Positions 8,098 to 16,297 of a stretch of 64,000 bases of DNA are shown piece by piece (the first letter of the stretch is position 1; each line of letters begins with the position of its first letter). The notes beneath the pieces are model-generated. The model had not been told where the DNA came from. It saw nothing but the letters and a program-made list of their open reading frames with translations, and ran no database searches. Position numbers and translations under genes: made by a program. Origin of the DNA: Ilyomonas sp965214235 (GTDB lineage Bacteria; Bacteroidota; Bacteroidia; Chitinophagales; Chitinophagaceae); contig CBDCBH010000002.1 in assembly GCA_965214235.1 (NCBI GenBank), positions 310,001 through 374,000 of the forward strand, in the 5' to 3' direction.

Positions 8098-9032
8098 TGA
8101 TTTAATGGTTTTAAGGTGCCTGCGGTAAAACAATCTTCGGCACATTTTGAATACTTAATTTCCTCATTCATAAAAGCAGAATTGGTATTTATGATGTCTT
8201 TTATAGTTTGTAGTAAGTGATTATCATTCAAACCTCCAAGTGTGTAAGCCACTTGCTGAACAGTTGCCCAACGACTTCCCACTTGCACGGTTTGCAGTTT
8301 CTTCAGTTCACTTTTGATCAGGTTGCTTCCTGTGTTGTCGTTTATCAGTTTCGGAGTTGTTTGACGAATCGCAGGTTTGGATTTGCTCTTAAAACGCTTG
8401 ATAAGTAATGGTTTTGGGTTTTCCCTGATAAGCATGTTGCTATCGTAAGAAACAAAGCGCAAATCATTAACGTTTCTACCCTTTGTTGTGTCTGCTTTTA
8501 TTCCATAATCCAACAGTATATTGAAACAGTGTTCTGCATATTCGTTTAGCTTGTATGGCTCTGAAATGAGAGCCAGCGCATAGAAACCTTTACCACTGCA
8601 AGAAAGTCCAGAGAATGCAATAAAATCGAGGCTAAAAACGCATTGCTTTAACTCCTCAACATCGTAATCCAAAATGTCATTGTAATCAAAGTCCAATTGC
8701 ATAATACCAGTTCTGTTGATTTCTTCAATGGATCCTTTCTTTTTTGATTTCAATAAACCAGCTGGTGTAAAACATTGCATCGTTTGTTTTAAAACCGCTT
8801 GCTCTGATTTGCTTACCTGTTCCGTTCTGATTTTTATAATTGTATCAAGGTCATTAGCCATGCCGTTTACCCACTTGCCTTTGGGGTAACTTGTTGTGTC
8901 TTCGGGATACACTTTATAATAAAAGTTGTGAGGCACAGCAAAGCGTGTCAGCAATATCTCCCGATATGTTGTAATGGCGCCTTGGTTGTCGGCCGCACAT
9001 TCATAAAATGATATTTTTTCATCTAACCACAT
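8094..9032 (-). CDS. VirE_N/BT4734-like primase-type protein
   Basis: The start is set at ATG 9032 (MWLDEKISFYE); the longer frame begins with TTG at 9101 and runs through the iterons. The 312-residue protein resembles the BT4734-like/VirE N-terminal domain of Bacteroidota mobile elements, related to primase-polymerases. Visible motifs are IMQLDFDYND (acidic metal-binding pair), FSGLSCSGKGFYALALI and VNDLRFVSYD. Together with the neighbouring P4-type helicase it would form a split version of the primase-helicase fused in phage P4 alpha. The C-terminus (residues about 230-312) is a short helical tail. Confidence 0.8.
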   Translation of the reverse strand: MWLDEKISFYECAADNQGAITTYREILLTRFAVPHNFYYKVYPEDTTSYPKGKWVNGMANDLDTIIKIRTEQVSKSEQAVLKQTMQCFTPAGLLKSKKKGSIEEINRTGIMQLDFDYNDILDYDVEELKQCVFSLDFIAFSGLSCSGKGFYALALISEPYKLNEYAEHCFNILLDYGIKADTTKGRNVNDLRFVSYDSNMLIRENPKPLLIKRFKSKSKPAIRQTTPKLINDNTGSNLIKSELKKLQTVQVGSRWATVQQVAYTLGGLNDNHLLQTIKDIINTNSAFMNEEIKYSKCAEDCFTAGTLKPLNQ

Positions 9033-9056
9033 AGAAAAATAAATGTTTTTTGATGC

Positions 9057-9127
9057 TTCACCTGTTTCACTTGCTTCACTTTTTAACCTGGTGCATTGCA
9101 ATTAGTGAAACAGGTGAAAGAAGTGAA
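9057..9127. repeat. Six 9-bp iterons in two inverted sets, candidate replication origin
   Basis: TTCAC repeats start at 9057, 9066 and 9075, exactly 9 bp apart. The inverted form, GTGAA, lies at 9105, 9114 and 9123, again exactly 9 bp apart. A 15-bp inverted repeat (TTCACCTGTTTCACT, 9057-9071, against 9104-9118) joins the sets around a short spacer. Read in the GTGAA sense the units are mostly GTGAARCAN, often preceded by G. This resembles the GGTGAACAG iterons recognised by phage P4 alpha protein (from memory). They sit between the helicase and primase genes. Confidence 0.7.
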
Positions 9128-9145
9128 ACACGAAACAAACTTTTT

Positions 9146-10675
9146 TTATTCGCGACTTATACCGAAGGCTGCTGTTCCACCTCCGAGCCTGATTCTGGTA
9201 AATCCTTTGCTTTCCAGTCTTTGGCTGAATTTGTTTTTGCTTACGGCTCTGTAGCCATCCTCATTGCAAAAAAGCTTGTAACTGCTGTATAAATCTTTTA
9301 CTGTTTCTGTCTTGACAGGAGAAGCTTTATAATTCCATTCTTCAACAAACAAAGCCACGCTGTCGGATTGACGCTTAAAATCGTTCAGTGCTTTTTGTGA
9401 TTCTTCGGACTCAGAAAAGTTCTTGTTCTTTACAATGCGTTCCACACCTTTCAGCAACCAGTTAAAAACGCCTGTCAACTCGGTTTTGATAATTCGGTTT
9501 GCCAATTCCGTATCTCTTTCTTTTTCTGAAATTGTAACATCAAATGGTATGATCAGCCACCTGCGGAAATAAGCTTCTGTTTGTTCTGTTTCTTTGGGTA
9601 GTTCATTGGCATTGATGATAAACTTTGCATTGTTATAAAGTGTAAAGGACTTGCCATAGGGCTCCCGCGCCTGTAGGGGTTCACGGCTGATTAAGGCTTT
9701 GAATGTGTCGGGATTTAATTCGGTTCCCTTTTCGCTGCTATAATTCAGCAGCACATTGGTAAGCTTGGCCCTGTTGTATTCGTGGGCAAACAAGCCAAGG
9801 GAATAAGTAAGCACATTCTGCCTTCCAAGGAGTGCGGTAATAATATTGAAGAATACGCTTTTGCCATTGGCGCCGCTGCCTGTAAGCATCAGCATTTTTT
9901 CAAGATTGAGCTTGGTAAAGATGTAACCCGAAAACTCCTGCAACAGCAGGCGGCCGTTTTCGTCAGGTAGAACTTTATTCATGTATTGATCGAATTCATA
10001 GCAAGTAGCTGATGCATCATAGCTGAATGGCAATTGATACGTTAAAAAATCGTCTGCCTGAAAATATCGAAGCTTCCAGCCTGTAACTGTAAATTCAAAC
10101 GTGCCGTTCTGGAGGTTGATCAGAATCTTTTCTTCGTCCGGTTCGGGTTGCGGCAAATGTGCATCGCTTAAAAACTGTTTCAGCAGCTTCTCTTTAAAAT
10201 CACAGTAACGAGCTTCATAATCCGGGCAGCCCATTTTCATAGCGCACTTGCCTAAAAACATTTTCACGTCCTCTTTATCCATCTGATGCCAATACGCACC
10301 GTTATAGATATAGACATAATCGAAGGATTTACAAAGATTCCATCGCTTGGTTTCGGCTGTTTCAAGCAGTTTTTTTATGACGCCAACGATTATATGCTTT
10401 TGCTTTACGTCGTCATCAGGAGGCAGTTTTAAATAGTCTCTGAAGTTGACTGTCTCAATTTCAGCCAGCAGGCTCTTTAATACTTCACTATGCTTTTTAA
10501 TAGAAAGCTGTGGTTCAAATGCTGGTTCTGGTTCTGGTGGTTGCTTCTCTGATAGTTTACCTTCAAAGGCGCTTACTGTCAACACGGGAGGTTTGCTCTT
10601 TACACCGTTCTTTGTACCAGAATATGTATCTTCGTTATCATTTCCTTTAATATTATCAGTAGTCGCTGTTCTCAT
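9146..10675 (-). CDS. P4/D5-family replicative helicase
   Basis: The 509-residue protein has the C-terminal layout of phage/plasmid primases of the P4 family: a D5_N-like middle part (residues about 130-240), Walker A in LTGSGANGKSVFF (about 263-275), a sensor region INANELPKETEQTEAYFRR, and a winged-helix-like C-terminus. These SF3 helicases form hexamers that melt the origin. The N-terminal 90 residues are low-complexity and rich in Pro, Glu and Lys. The primase part is a separate gene downstream. Its ATG overlaps the end of the HTH gene (4 bp), so the two are coupled. The iterons lie directly after its stop. Confidence 0.9.
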   Translation of the reverse strand: MRTATTDNIKGNDNEDTYSGTKNGVKSKPPVLTVSAFEGKLSEKQPPEPEPAFEPQLSIKKHSEVLKSLLAEIETVNFRDYLKLPPDDDVKQKHIIVGVIKKLLETAETKRWNLCKSFDYVYIYNGAYWHQMDKEDVKMFLGKCAMKMGCPDYEARYCDFKEKLLKQFLSDAHLPQPEPDEEKILINLQNGTFEFTVTGWKLRYFQADDFLTYQLPFSYDASATCYEFDQYMNKVLPDENGRLLLQEFSGYIFTKLNLEKMLMLTGSGANGKSVFFNIITALLGRQNVLTYSLGLFAHEYNRAKLTNVLLNYSSEKGTELNPDTFKALISREPLQAREPYGKSFTLYNNAKFIINANELPKETEQTEAYFRRWLIIPFDVTISEKERDTELANRIIKTELTGVFNWLLKGVERIVKNKNFSESEESQKALNDFKRQSDSVALFVEEWNYKASPVKTETVKDLYSSYKLFCNEDGYRAVSKNKFSQRLESKGFTRIRLGGGTAAFGISRE

Positions 10676-11016
10676 CGGCTACTTTTTTTTGTCGTTACAT
10701 AGGTGGTTGCTTCGGCTTCCGTTTCCGCCAAAGTTTTTCTTCTGCCTTGCTTTAACCAGGCATCAATTTCGGATTTTAAAAACCTCAGCTTTTTACAGCT
10801 TTTATGTACGGGAATTGTACCAGCGTTAACCCAGCCGTAAACAGTCGCTTTACTCGGTTTATCTGGGTGGTATTGGCAAAGTTCGTTCAGATCATACCAT
10901 CGTTCTGTTTCGGTGGGTGGCTCTGCTTTTTGCTGTAATAGCCTTTTTATTTCGCTTACATCATTGCTAAGATGAACAAAGGCTTTCGGGAGCGTTTCAA
11001 GTGTTAATGTTTCCAT
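10672..11016 (-). CDS. Excisionase-like helix-turn-helix protein
   Basis: The 114-residue protein has a short N-terminal helix, then an HTH_17/excisionase-like domain (ERWYDLNELCQYHP, SKATVYGWVNAGTIPVHK, LRFLKSEIDAWLK). Such proteins bend DNA at attachment sites or regulate element genes. It is the typical partner of tyrosine integrases in Bacteroidota elements. The C-terminal tail is basic and Thr/Ser-rich. It is translationally coupled to the helicase, so it could also be a replication regulator. Confidence 0.8.
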   Translation of the reverse strand: METLTLETLPKAFVHLSNDVSEIKRLLQQKAEPPTETERWYDLNELCQYHPDKPSKATVYGWVNAGTIPVHKSCKKLRFLKSEIDAWLKQGRRKTLAETEAEATTYVTTKKSSR

Positions 11017-11119
11017 TTGCTTACAGTTTTTTATAAACTTTCGGCAAACGTATTTGGCTTTAAAGCCGGTTTAAAGAAGTTAGTAATGTTAGTATATGTT
11101 TCGTAATATTCGTAATGGA

Positions 11120-11893
11120 TTAGTAAACTGATTTACTAAAATTACTCCTCAATGTAGCTGTATTATATCCTTCAAAGTAATCTCCTAAAAGGGCTGCATA
11201 TTTGCTTTGTTTTCCGTGAATTTTGCCAGACACGTTTTTATAATACTTGTAAAAAACTGCCTCAATGGTGGCCTTTGTTGGTGCATCTTTAATTTTAAAA
11301 AGTGTTTCAGGACTTGTTTTAAATTCAAATGCAGCTTTCAAATAATCATTCAATTCCTGCTCTGTTAAATACCCTTTATCAACCAATCCGGTTTTGAAAT
11401 GCTTGTAAATAACGTCCGGAGCAATTGTATCAAAGTTGTTTTTAAAATTTGGTTGTTTCTGGTCCGTTCTTTCTACCAATGCCTTTATGGGCTCCTCTTT
11501 ATTGTCCCGCAATAATGGAGTATGAACTTTGATTGCCTCAATCCATCTTGCCAAATCGTAATACATGGCTTTTTCCTCTTTTTTCATAAGTCGGCGCTTA
11601 GGGTAATATTGCTGATAGTCCAAAGCCTTTTCGGTTTCAAACTCGATAAAATCATTTATTGTATTATTTGCATCATCACTTAGAAATTCCTCCAGCTTCA
11701 TGGCAACCAAAATCTTCAATTCTTGTTCGTTGCGGGTGTCAATTCTTACTGCTTTGTAATGCCTGTTTATTACCTCTTTTCCTGCTACCAAGGCCGTTTC
11801 CCTTTGCGCTTCATCTTCAACCCAATAAGTCAGCAATGCCTCAACAGAGGCTGTAGCTGCTCTTACATCTGCTCTTAATAATTCCTTTTCCAT
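11120..11893 (-). CDS. Hypothetical mobile-element protein
   Basis: The 257-residue protein is mostly helical and charged, starting MEKELLRADVRAATASVEAL. Its C-terminal part (KYYKNVSGKIHGKQSKYA, then LLGDYFEGYNT and SNFSKSVY) resembles the end of hypothetical proteins that I associate with Bacteroidota integrative elements, but I cannot name a family. It starts 3 nt after the integrase stop, so it is co-transcribed with it. A regulatory or transfer role is possible, not shown. Confidence 0.6.
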   Translation of the reverse strand: MEKELLRADVRAATASVEALLTYWVEDEAQRETALVAGKEVINRHYKAVRIDTRNEQELKILVAMKLEEFLSDDANNTINDFIEFETEKALDYQQYYPKRRLMKKEEKAMYYDLARWIEAIKVHTPLLRDNKEEPIKALVERTDQKQPNFKNNFDTIAPDVIYKHFKTGLVDKGYLTEQELNDYLKAAFEFKTSPETLFKIKDAPTKATIEAVFYKYYKNVSGKIHGKQSKYAALLGDYFEGYNTATLRSNFSKSVY

Positions 11894-11895
11894 GT

Positions 11896-13134
11896 TTAAA
11901 ATTGTAATTGAATTTTATCGGCCGCCTCGCGTTTGGTTTGATCTACAATCTTTGCGTAAATCTGGGTGGTTTTCAATTCGCGGTGTCCGAGCATCTTTGA
12001 TACGGTGTAAATGTCCGTTCCCTTACTTAGCTGTAGTGTGGCGAACGTATGCCTGAAGCAGTGAAATGTTATATCCTTTGTTATACCGGCTGCACCAAGC
12101 CATTGATAAAGCTGTTTGTTTTCATAAGCCGAATACGTAAGCCCTTCAAATACTTTATCAGTTGCCTGTTTTGGTTCGCCCAGTAAGCTGTAAGCCTGTT
12201 CAGAAATGGGTAATACTTCAATCCCTTGTGTTTTTTGCTGTGTGAAATGTATAAAATAACCTTGCCCTTTTATGTGTTCCAGTTCACCCCAAACCAGCTT
12301 TATTATATCGGAATGTCTTAAACCTGTGAGCGCTGAAAATAAGGCCGCACGTTTTATTAAAGGGTTGTTGCAATCGGTCTTTACAAGTCTGTTCAGTTCC
12401 TCAATAGTTAAAAAGTTCCTTCGCGTTTCGGCTATCTTAATAGGTTCAATCTTCGCGTTTAGGTCGGTTTGTAAATAACCATCTTTGTATGCCTGTTTCA
12501 GTGCCGCTTTCAACTTATTGAAATAAGAAACAGCTGAATTTTGTGAAAGGGTTGTTTTGCTGCTTTTATTGCTTTTTGTAGTAAGTAAATATTCTTTGAA
12601 GTCGTTGCAAATGGTTTCGTCAAGATCAGCAAACTTTAAATTTCCCTTTGTAAATTTTTCAAGGTAGTTGTAAGCCGAAATCCAGTTATCGTGATTTGAT
12701 GCTTTCCGCTTGTCGGCCAACTTTTTAAAGTAAGTAGCAAAGTTTTGTTCACCCTTTTCTTTAATCTTTAGTTGCTGCTTTTCATGGTCGGTGTAAATTT
12801 CCGGCTTATCCAAAACGTTTTGCCGCTTTTGCCTTATGTGGTTTGCCGTCTTTAGGTTGTTTTCATTGCTTGCTTTCTCGTCTGGGTTCAGCTTTATTTT
12901 TTTGGGGTTGCCTTTCCTGTCTAGTACCGGCACAATCCGTTTTTTTTCTTTGCCGGCTGCATCCGTGTAAATCTGTTCCAGTGTCTCGTGCTCATTAAAC
13001 ACAAACAGGTTTAAGAACTCCCTCCGAGTAAGTTCGCCGGTTTCGGGGTTTATGATAGGTGGGTAAAAGTCAAGGTACAGGCTTTGCCGGTTGCCTGAAA
13101 TGTGCTTATGCCTTAATGTTACTTTGGTTGCCAT
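11896..13134 (-). CDS. Tyrosine recombinase (integrase)
   Basis: The 412-residue protein is a site-specific tyrosine recombinase. It has an N-terminal arm-binding region (residues 1-60), a SAM-like core-binding domain (about 110-215) and a catalytic domain with all expected residues: Arg in TGLRHSD (about 270), Lys in the QQKTQG beta-hairpin, His-x-x-Arg in FHCFRHTFATL (about 358), His in LGHRELKTTQ and the Tyr nucleophile in QIYAKIVD (about 392). It therefore looks active. It lies between the zinc-ribbon/HTH gene and the unknown gene, close to the mnmE 3' end, and probably integrates the element there. Confidence 0.93.
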   Translation of the reverse strand: MATKVTLRHKHISGNRQSLYLDFYPPIINPETGELTRREFLNLFVFNEHETLEQIYTDAAGKEKKRIVPVLDRKGNPKKIKLNPDEKASNENNLKTANHIRQKRQNVLDKPEIYTDHEKQQLKIKEKGEQNFATYFKKLADKRKASNHDNWISAYNYLEKFTKGNLKFADLDETICNDFKEYLLTTKSNKSSKTTLSQNSAVSYFNKLKAALKQAYKDGYLQTDLNAKIEPIKIAETRRNFLTIEELNRLVKTDCNNPLIKRAALFSALTGLRHSDIIKLVWGELEHIKGQGYFIHFTQQKTQGIEVLPISEQAYSLLGEPKQATDKVFEGLTYSAYENKQLYQWLGAAGITKDITFHCFRHTFATLQLSKGTDIYTVSKMLGHRELKTTQIYAKIVDQTKREAADKIQLQF

Positions 13135-13147
13135 TATGCTTTAATGT

Positions 13148-13708
13148 TTATAATGCGTTTAGAATTTTATCAACTTCGGTCTTTGGTACAAAGGCAAACC
13201 AACCTTTATAAAAAGTGGGTATGTTATACTTTGTAATCAGGCTTCGCAAGGCTGTTTGCGAAATGCCGTATTTTTTACGAACATCTGCTATGTTGTAACA
13301 TTCACTTTCTACAAATTCTACCGCCTGCTTTGGTCCCTCAATTACAGATTTCGGCTTGTCAAACAGGTTATCCAGGTCTGCACGTCTTACAATGGTTTTC
13401 TTCAATAGAATATTTGTAGCCTTTAGCCTGTTGGTGTTTATCAGTTTATAAACATTCTGTCTTGAGCAACCAATTAGTTTAGATACCTGGGTAACTGTCA
13501 GAAAGTCCTTTGCTTTTAAATCTTCAGTTGGTTTGTTTTTTATTCGTTGGGTTTCATGGTTGCTCACTGCAATTTTAGTAGCCTTTTGCTTTGCCTTGTA
13601 AGCACGTTTTGAACAGTTATCACTACAATACTGTGTAACTGTGGTCCGCGCAGTAAACTCATTGCCGCAATACTTACAAATCCTGGTTATCTTAATGTTT
13701 GAACTCAT
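13148..13708 (-). CDS. Zinc-ribbon and helix-turn-helix protein
   Basis: The 186-residue protein starts with a zinc ribbon (Cys11, Cys14, Cys28, Cys32 in CKYCG...YCSDNC), followed by a basic linker, an excisionase-like HTH (LTVTQVSKLIGCSRQNVYKL) and a second HTH near the C-terminus (YGISQTALRSLITKY). It is the first gene of the element after the mnmE boundary and lies 13 nt upstream of the integrase, so it is likely in one operon with it. It may control integrase expression or serve as the directionality factor. The same arrangement is common in Bacteroidota elements. Confidence 0.8.
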   Translation of the reverse strand: MSSNIKITRICKYCGNEFTARTTVTQYCSDNCSKRAYKAKQKATKIAVSNHETQRIKNKPTEDLKAKDFLTVTQVSKLIGCSRQNVYKLINTNRLKATNILLKKTIVRRADLDNLFDKPKSVIEGPKQAVEFVESECYNIADVRKKYGISQTALRSLITKYNIPTFYKGWFAFVPKTEVDKILNAL

Positions 13709-13940
13709 CGGCTAATTTGTTACATGATGTTTCAAAGTGTGTAAAAGTGTAAACTTTGTAAACTAAATAACAGGTCTTTTTGTACCTCAACTGTTCAAAG
13801 GTACAAATAAGGTACAAATAATCCATAAACAAACAGGTAGAAAAACAAAACAAAACAAATACATTTGCAATAAAAAAGCTCTGTAAAACAAGGCTTTGTA
13901 TTAAGTTGCTGTAAAATTGTTATCCGTTTGTTTTGTTTAG

Positions 13941-13958
13941 TTACTTTCCGATACAAAA
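13941..13958 (-). other. Candidate attachment site: last 18 bp of mnmE
   Basis: The final 18 bp of mnmE (TTTTGTATCGGAAAGTAA on the minus strand, coding for FCIGK and stop) match the position of the attB used by Salmonella genomic island 1 and related islands, and differ from the remembered SGI1 core by about three bases. The element starts 232 bp away. The second copy must lie left of the window, because I see none within it. Confidence 0.5.
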
Positions 13959-15323
13959 CTTCGAGAAAATATAATCCAACTGGTCTTCATTTGTAACCTC
14001 TCCTGTGATGTTGCCAATGGCATGTAAGCAGGTTTTGATGTCGGAAGCAATCAAATCCAAAGGGGTGTTTTGCGCAAACCCTTGTTTGATGTTTTGAATT
14101 GATAACAACACATTTTGTAAAGCCTCCACATGCCTTGCATTGGTAACAATAACATCGGGCATTGCAACTTGTTTATTGACAACAGAAGCATACAATTCAT
14201 CTTTTAATACTTCTATGTTTTGCTTGTACAAAGCTGAAATAAAAAGAAGCGGCGCACTAATATCTTGAAACTTGTTCTCATCACTAAAATCCGCCTCCGC
14301 TTTGTTGCCAAGGGCTATAACCTTCGCTCCCGATTGTTTTATTTCATTCAACTTTTGTAACAATTCTTCTTTCCGCATTTCAGTTACATCAAATAAATAT
14401 AACACAACATCCGCCTTGCGCATAATGTGTAAACTTCGTTTCATACCCATGCTCTCTATCACATCATCGGTATGCTCTCTGATGCCTGCGGTATCAACCA
14501 ATCGGAACAAAACACCCTTTATGTTAATGGTTTCTTCAATTGTATCGCGCGTGGTACCTGCAATCTCGCTAACAATGGCTCTGTCTTCATTCAGCAAAGT
14601 GTTCAGCAATGTGCTTTTGCCTGCGTTAGGTTTGCCGATAATGGCAACCTGCACACCATTTTTTATTACATTGCCCAACACAAACGATTGTAATAAATGC
14701 TTTACTTTTTCTTTTGCTTCAGTTAGTAATTTTATCAACCGGCTTCGGTCGGCAAACTCAACATCCTCTTCCGAAAAATCAAGTTCCAGTTCTATCAGCG
14801 ACGAAAAAGTAAGCAATTCTTCCCGTATCTCTTTCAGCATCTGTGTAAAACCACTGCGCATGTTATGCAGCGCCGTTCTGCGGCTTGCTTCCGTATTGCT
14901 GGCGATCAAATCGGCAACCGCTTCGGCTTGCGATAAATTCATTTTTTTATTCAGAAATGCACGCTGTGTAAATTCGCCTGCTTTAGCTGCGCGCGCACCA
15001 AGTTTCGCCAACACATAAAGAATATTATTTTGGATGAAAGGAGAGCCATGACATGATATTTCTACCACATCTTCGCCCGTGTACGAAGCCGGTGCTTTGT
15101 ATAAACCAATCACCACTTCATCTAATTTATTTCCTTCAAACCACAATGAACCCACATGCAACGTATGCGATGGTTGCCCTGATATTTTTTTAGAAGGAAA
15201 CAAAACATCTGCAATTTCGATAGCTTTCTTTCCGCTTATTCTTATCACACCAATAGCGCCGGTTCCCTGCGGTGTTGCCAGGGCGGCAATGGTATCACTC
15301 CAGCCCGATAATTTGCTTCTCAT
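13941..15323 (-). CDS. mnmE: tRNA modification GTPase MnmE
   Basis: The 460-residue protein is MnmE, which with MnmG adds the carboxymethylaminomethyl group to U34 of certain tRNAs. It has the N-terminal folate-binding domain (DTIAALATPQGTGAIGVIR), a helical domain containing the G domain (Walker A GKPNAGKST near residue 230, GTTRDT switch, NKAE in GNKAEADF), and the conserved C-terminal CIGK with its catalytic Cys. The gene is complete and in full length. Its stop codon faces the mobile element; the element probably uses the 3' end as its integration target while leaving the gene intact. Confidence 0.97.
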   Translation of the reverse strand: MRSKLSGWSDTIAALATPQGTGAIGVIRISGKKAIEIADVLFPSKKISGQPSHTLHVGSLWFEGNKLDEVVIGLYKAPASYTGEDVVEISCHGSPFIQNNILYVLAKLGARAAKAGEFTQRAFLNKKMNLSQAEAVADLIASNTEASRRTALHNMRSGFTQMLKEIREELLTFSSLIELELDFSEEDVEFADRSRLIKLLTEAKEKVKHLLQSFVLGNVIKNGVQVAIIGKPNAGKSTLLNTLLNEDRAIVSEIAGTTRDTIEETINIKGVLFRLVDTAGIREHTDDVIESMGMKRSLHIMRKADVVLYLFDVTEMRKEELLQKLNEIKQSGAKVIALGNKAEADFSDENKFQDISAPLLFISALYKQNIEVLKDELYASVVNKQVAMPDVIVTNARHVEALQNVLLSIQNIKQGFAQNTPLDLIASDIKTCLHAIGNITGEVTNEDQLDYIFSKFCIGK

Positions 15324-15516
15324 AAGTTCAAAAATAAATCAATGGTGGCAAGAGGAAATGTAAAAACAAACAGGCTTTTCTTTTTCTGCTGCTTCTTTCC
15401 TGGGTATTCTTAAAACCAAGTGAAAAAATGTTTTAACTTTTTTTTCAAAACCGAAAACTCTTTCACACAAATCTTTCGTATAGCTGTTTGTTAACCATTC
15501 TCTACATTAAAACCTA

Positions 15517-16272
15517 ATGAGTATGCCACAAGTACAAGATCTTCTTCAGGAAGAGGAAGAAACAAAAACCCCGATTACTAATTTACCACGAAGAAATTTT
15601 TTATTGAAGGTGCTGGGTGCCACGGCTATTACAGCTGTAGCTGCATCATGCACCAAATCTTTAACTGGTGTGGATGCCGCCAGCCAATCGGCACGCATTG
15701 GCGGGTTTAAAGATTTAGCCACCGGCAGTATTGACCTGGGCAGTGGCGATTATGCCGTTTTAAATTACGCTTATCTGCTGGAACAATTGGAAGCGCAATT
15801 TTACATTATGGTATCGGACAACTGTTATGGTACCGCCACAGACTGGGAACGAAAGAGGCTTGCGCAAATACGCAACCATGAAATTGCGCACCGCGAATTT
15901 TTTAAAACCGCACTGGGCACTTATGCCATTCCCGAAATTACTTTCAATTTAAGCAGTGTTCAGTTTTCAAGCCGCGAAAGTGTATTGACCACGGCACGCA
16001 CTTTTGAAGACCTTGGCGTAGCGGCATACAATGGCGCAGGGCAATACATTTCTAACCCTGCGTATCTTACGCTTGCCGGAAAAATTGTTTCGGTTGAAGC
16101 CCGCCATGCAGGTTATATCAGAGACTTGCTGGTTCCTGCTTCCTTCGCATCTTCCGATGTAGTAAACGCAATGGGTTTGGATAGAGCCTTCCATCCAACA
16201 ATGGTATTGAAAGCGGCAAGTCCTTTCCTTCCTGCCAATACAACCATCAACACAAGCAAAGCACCCTGGTAA
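15517..16272 (+). CDS. Tat-exported ferritin-like lipoprotein
   Basis: The 251-residue protein has a twin-arginine signal (PRRNFLLKVLG) followed by a lipobox (AVAASC near residue 45), so it should be exported folded and anchored to a membrane. The mature part is a Ferritin_2-type four-helix bundle with metal ligands in YLLEQLEAQFY, RNHEIAHREFF and VEARHAGYIRDL. The function of this family is not settled; binding of iron or manganese and a role in stress are likely. It is 25 bp upstream of a second ferritin-like gene, with which it forms an operon. Such tandem pairs are frequent in Bacteroidota. Confidence 0.88.
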   Translation: MSMPQVQDLLQEEEETKTPITNLPRRNFLLKVLGATAITAVAASCTKSLTGVDAASQSARIGGFKDLATGSIDLGSGDYAVLNYAYLLEQLEAQFYIMVSDNCYGTATDWERKRLAQIRNHEIAHREFFKTALGTYAIPEITFNLSSVQFSSRESVLTTARTFEDLGVAAYNGAGQYISNPAYLTLAGKIVSVEARHAGYIRDLLVPASFASSDVVNAMGLDRAFHPTMVLKAASPFLPANTTINTSKAPW

Positions 16273-16297
16273 TCATTCATTATTCAAAAACAATTTT

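Noticed and set aside
14272..15018. Long plus-strand frame opposite mnmE
   Set aside because: It lies entirely within mnmE on the other strand, is Ser-rich and low in protein-like pattern, and is a shadow of the mnmE codons.
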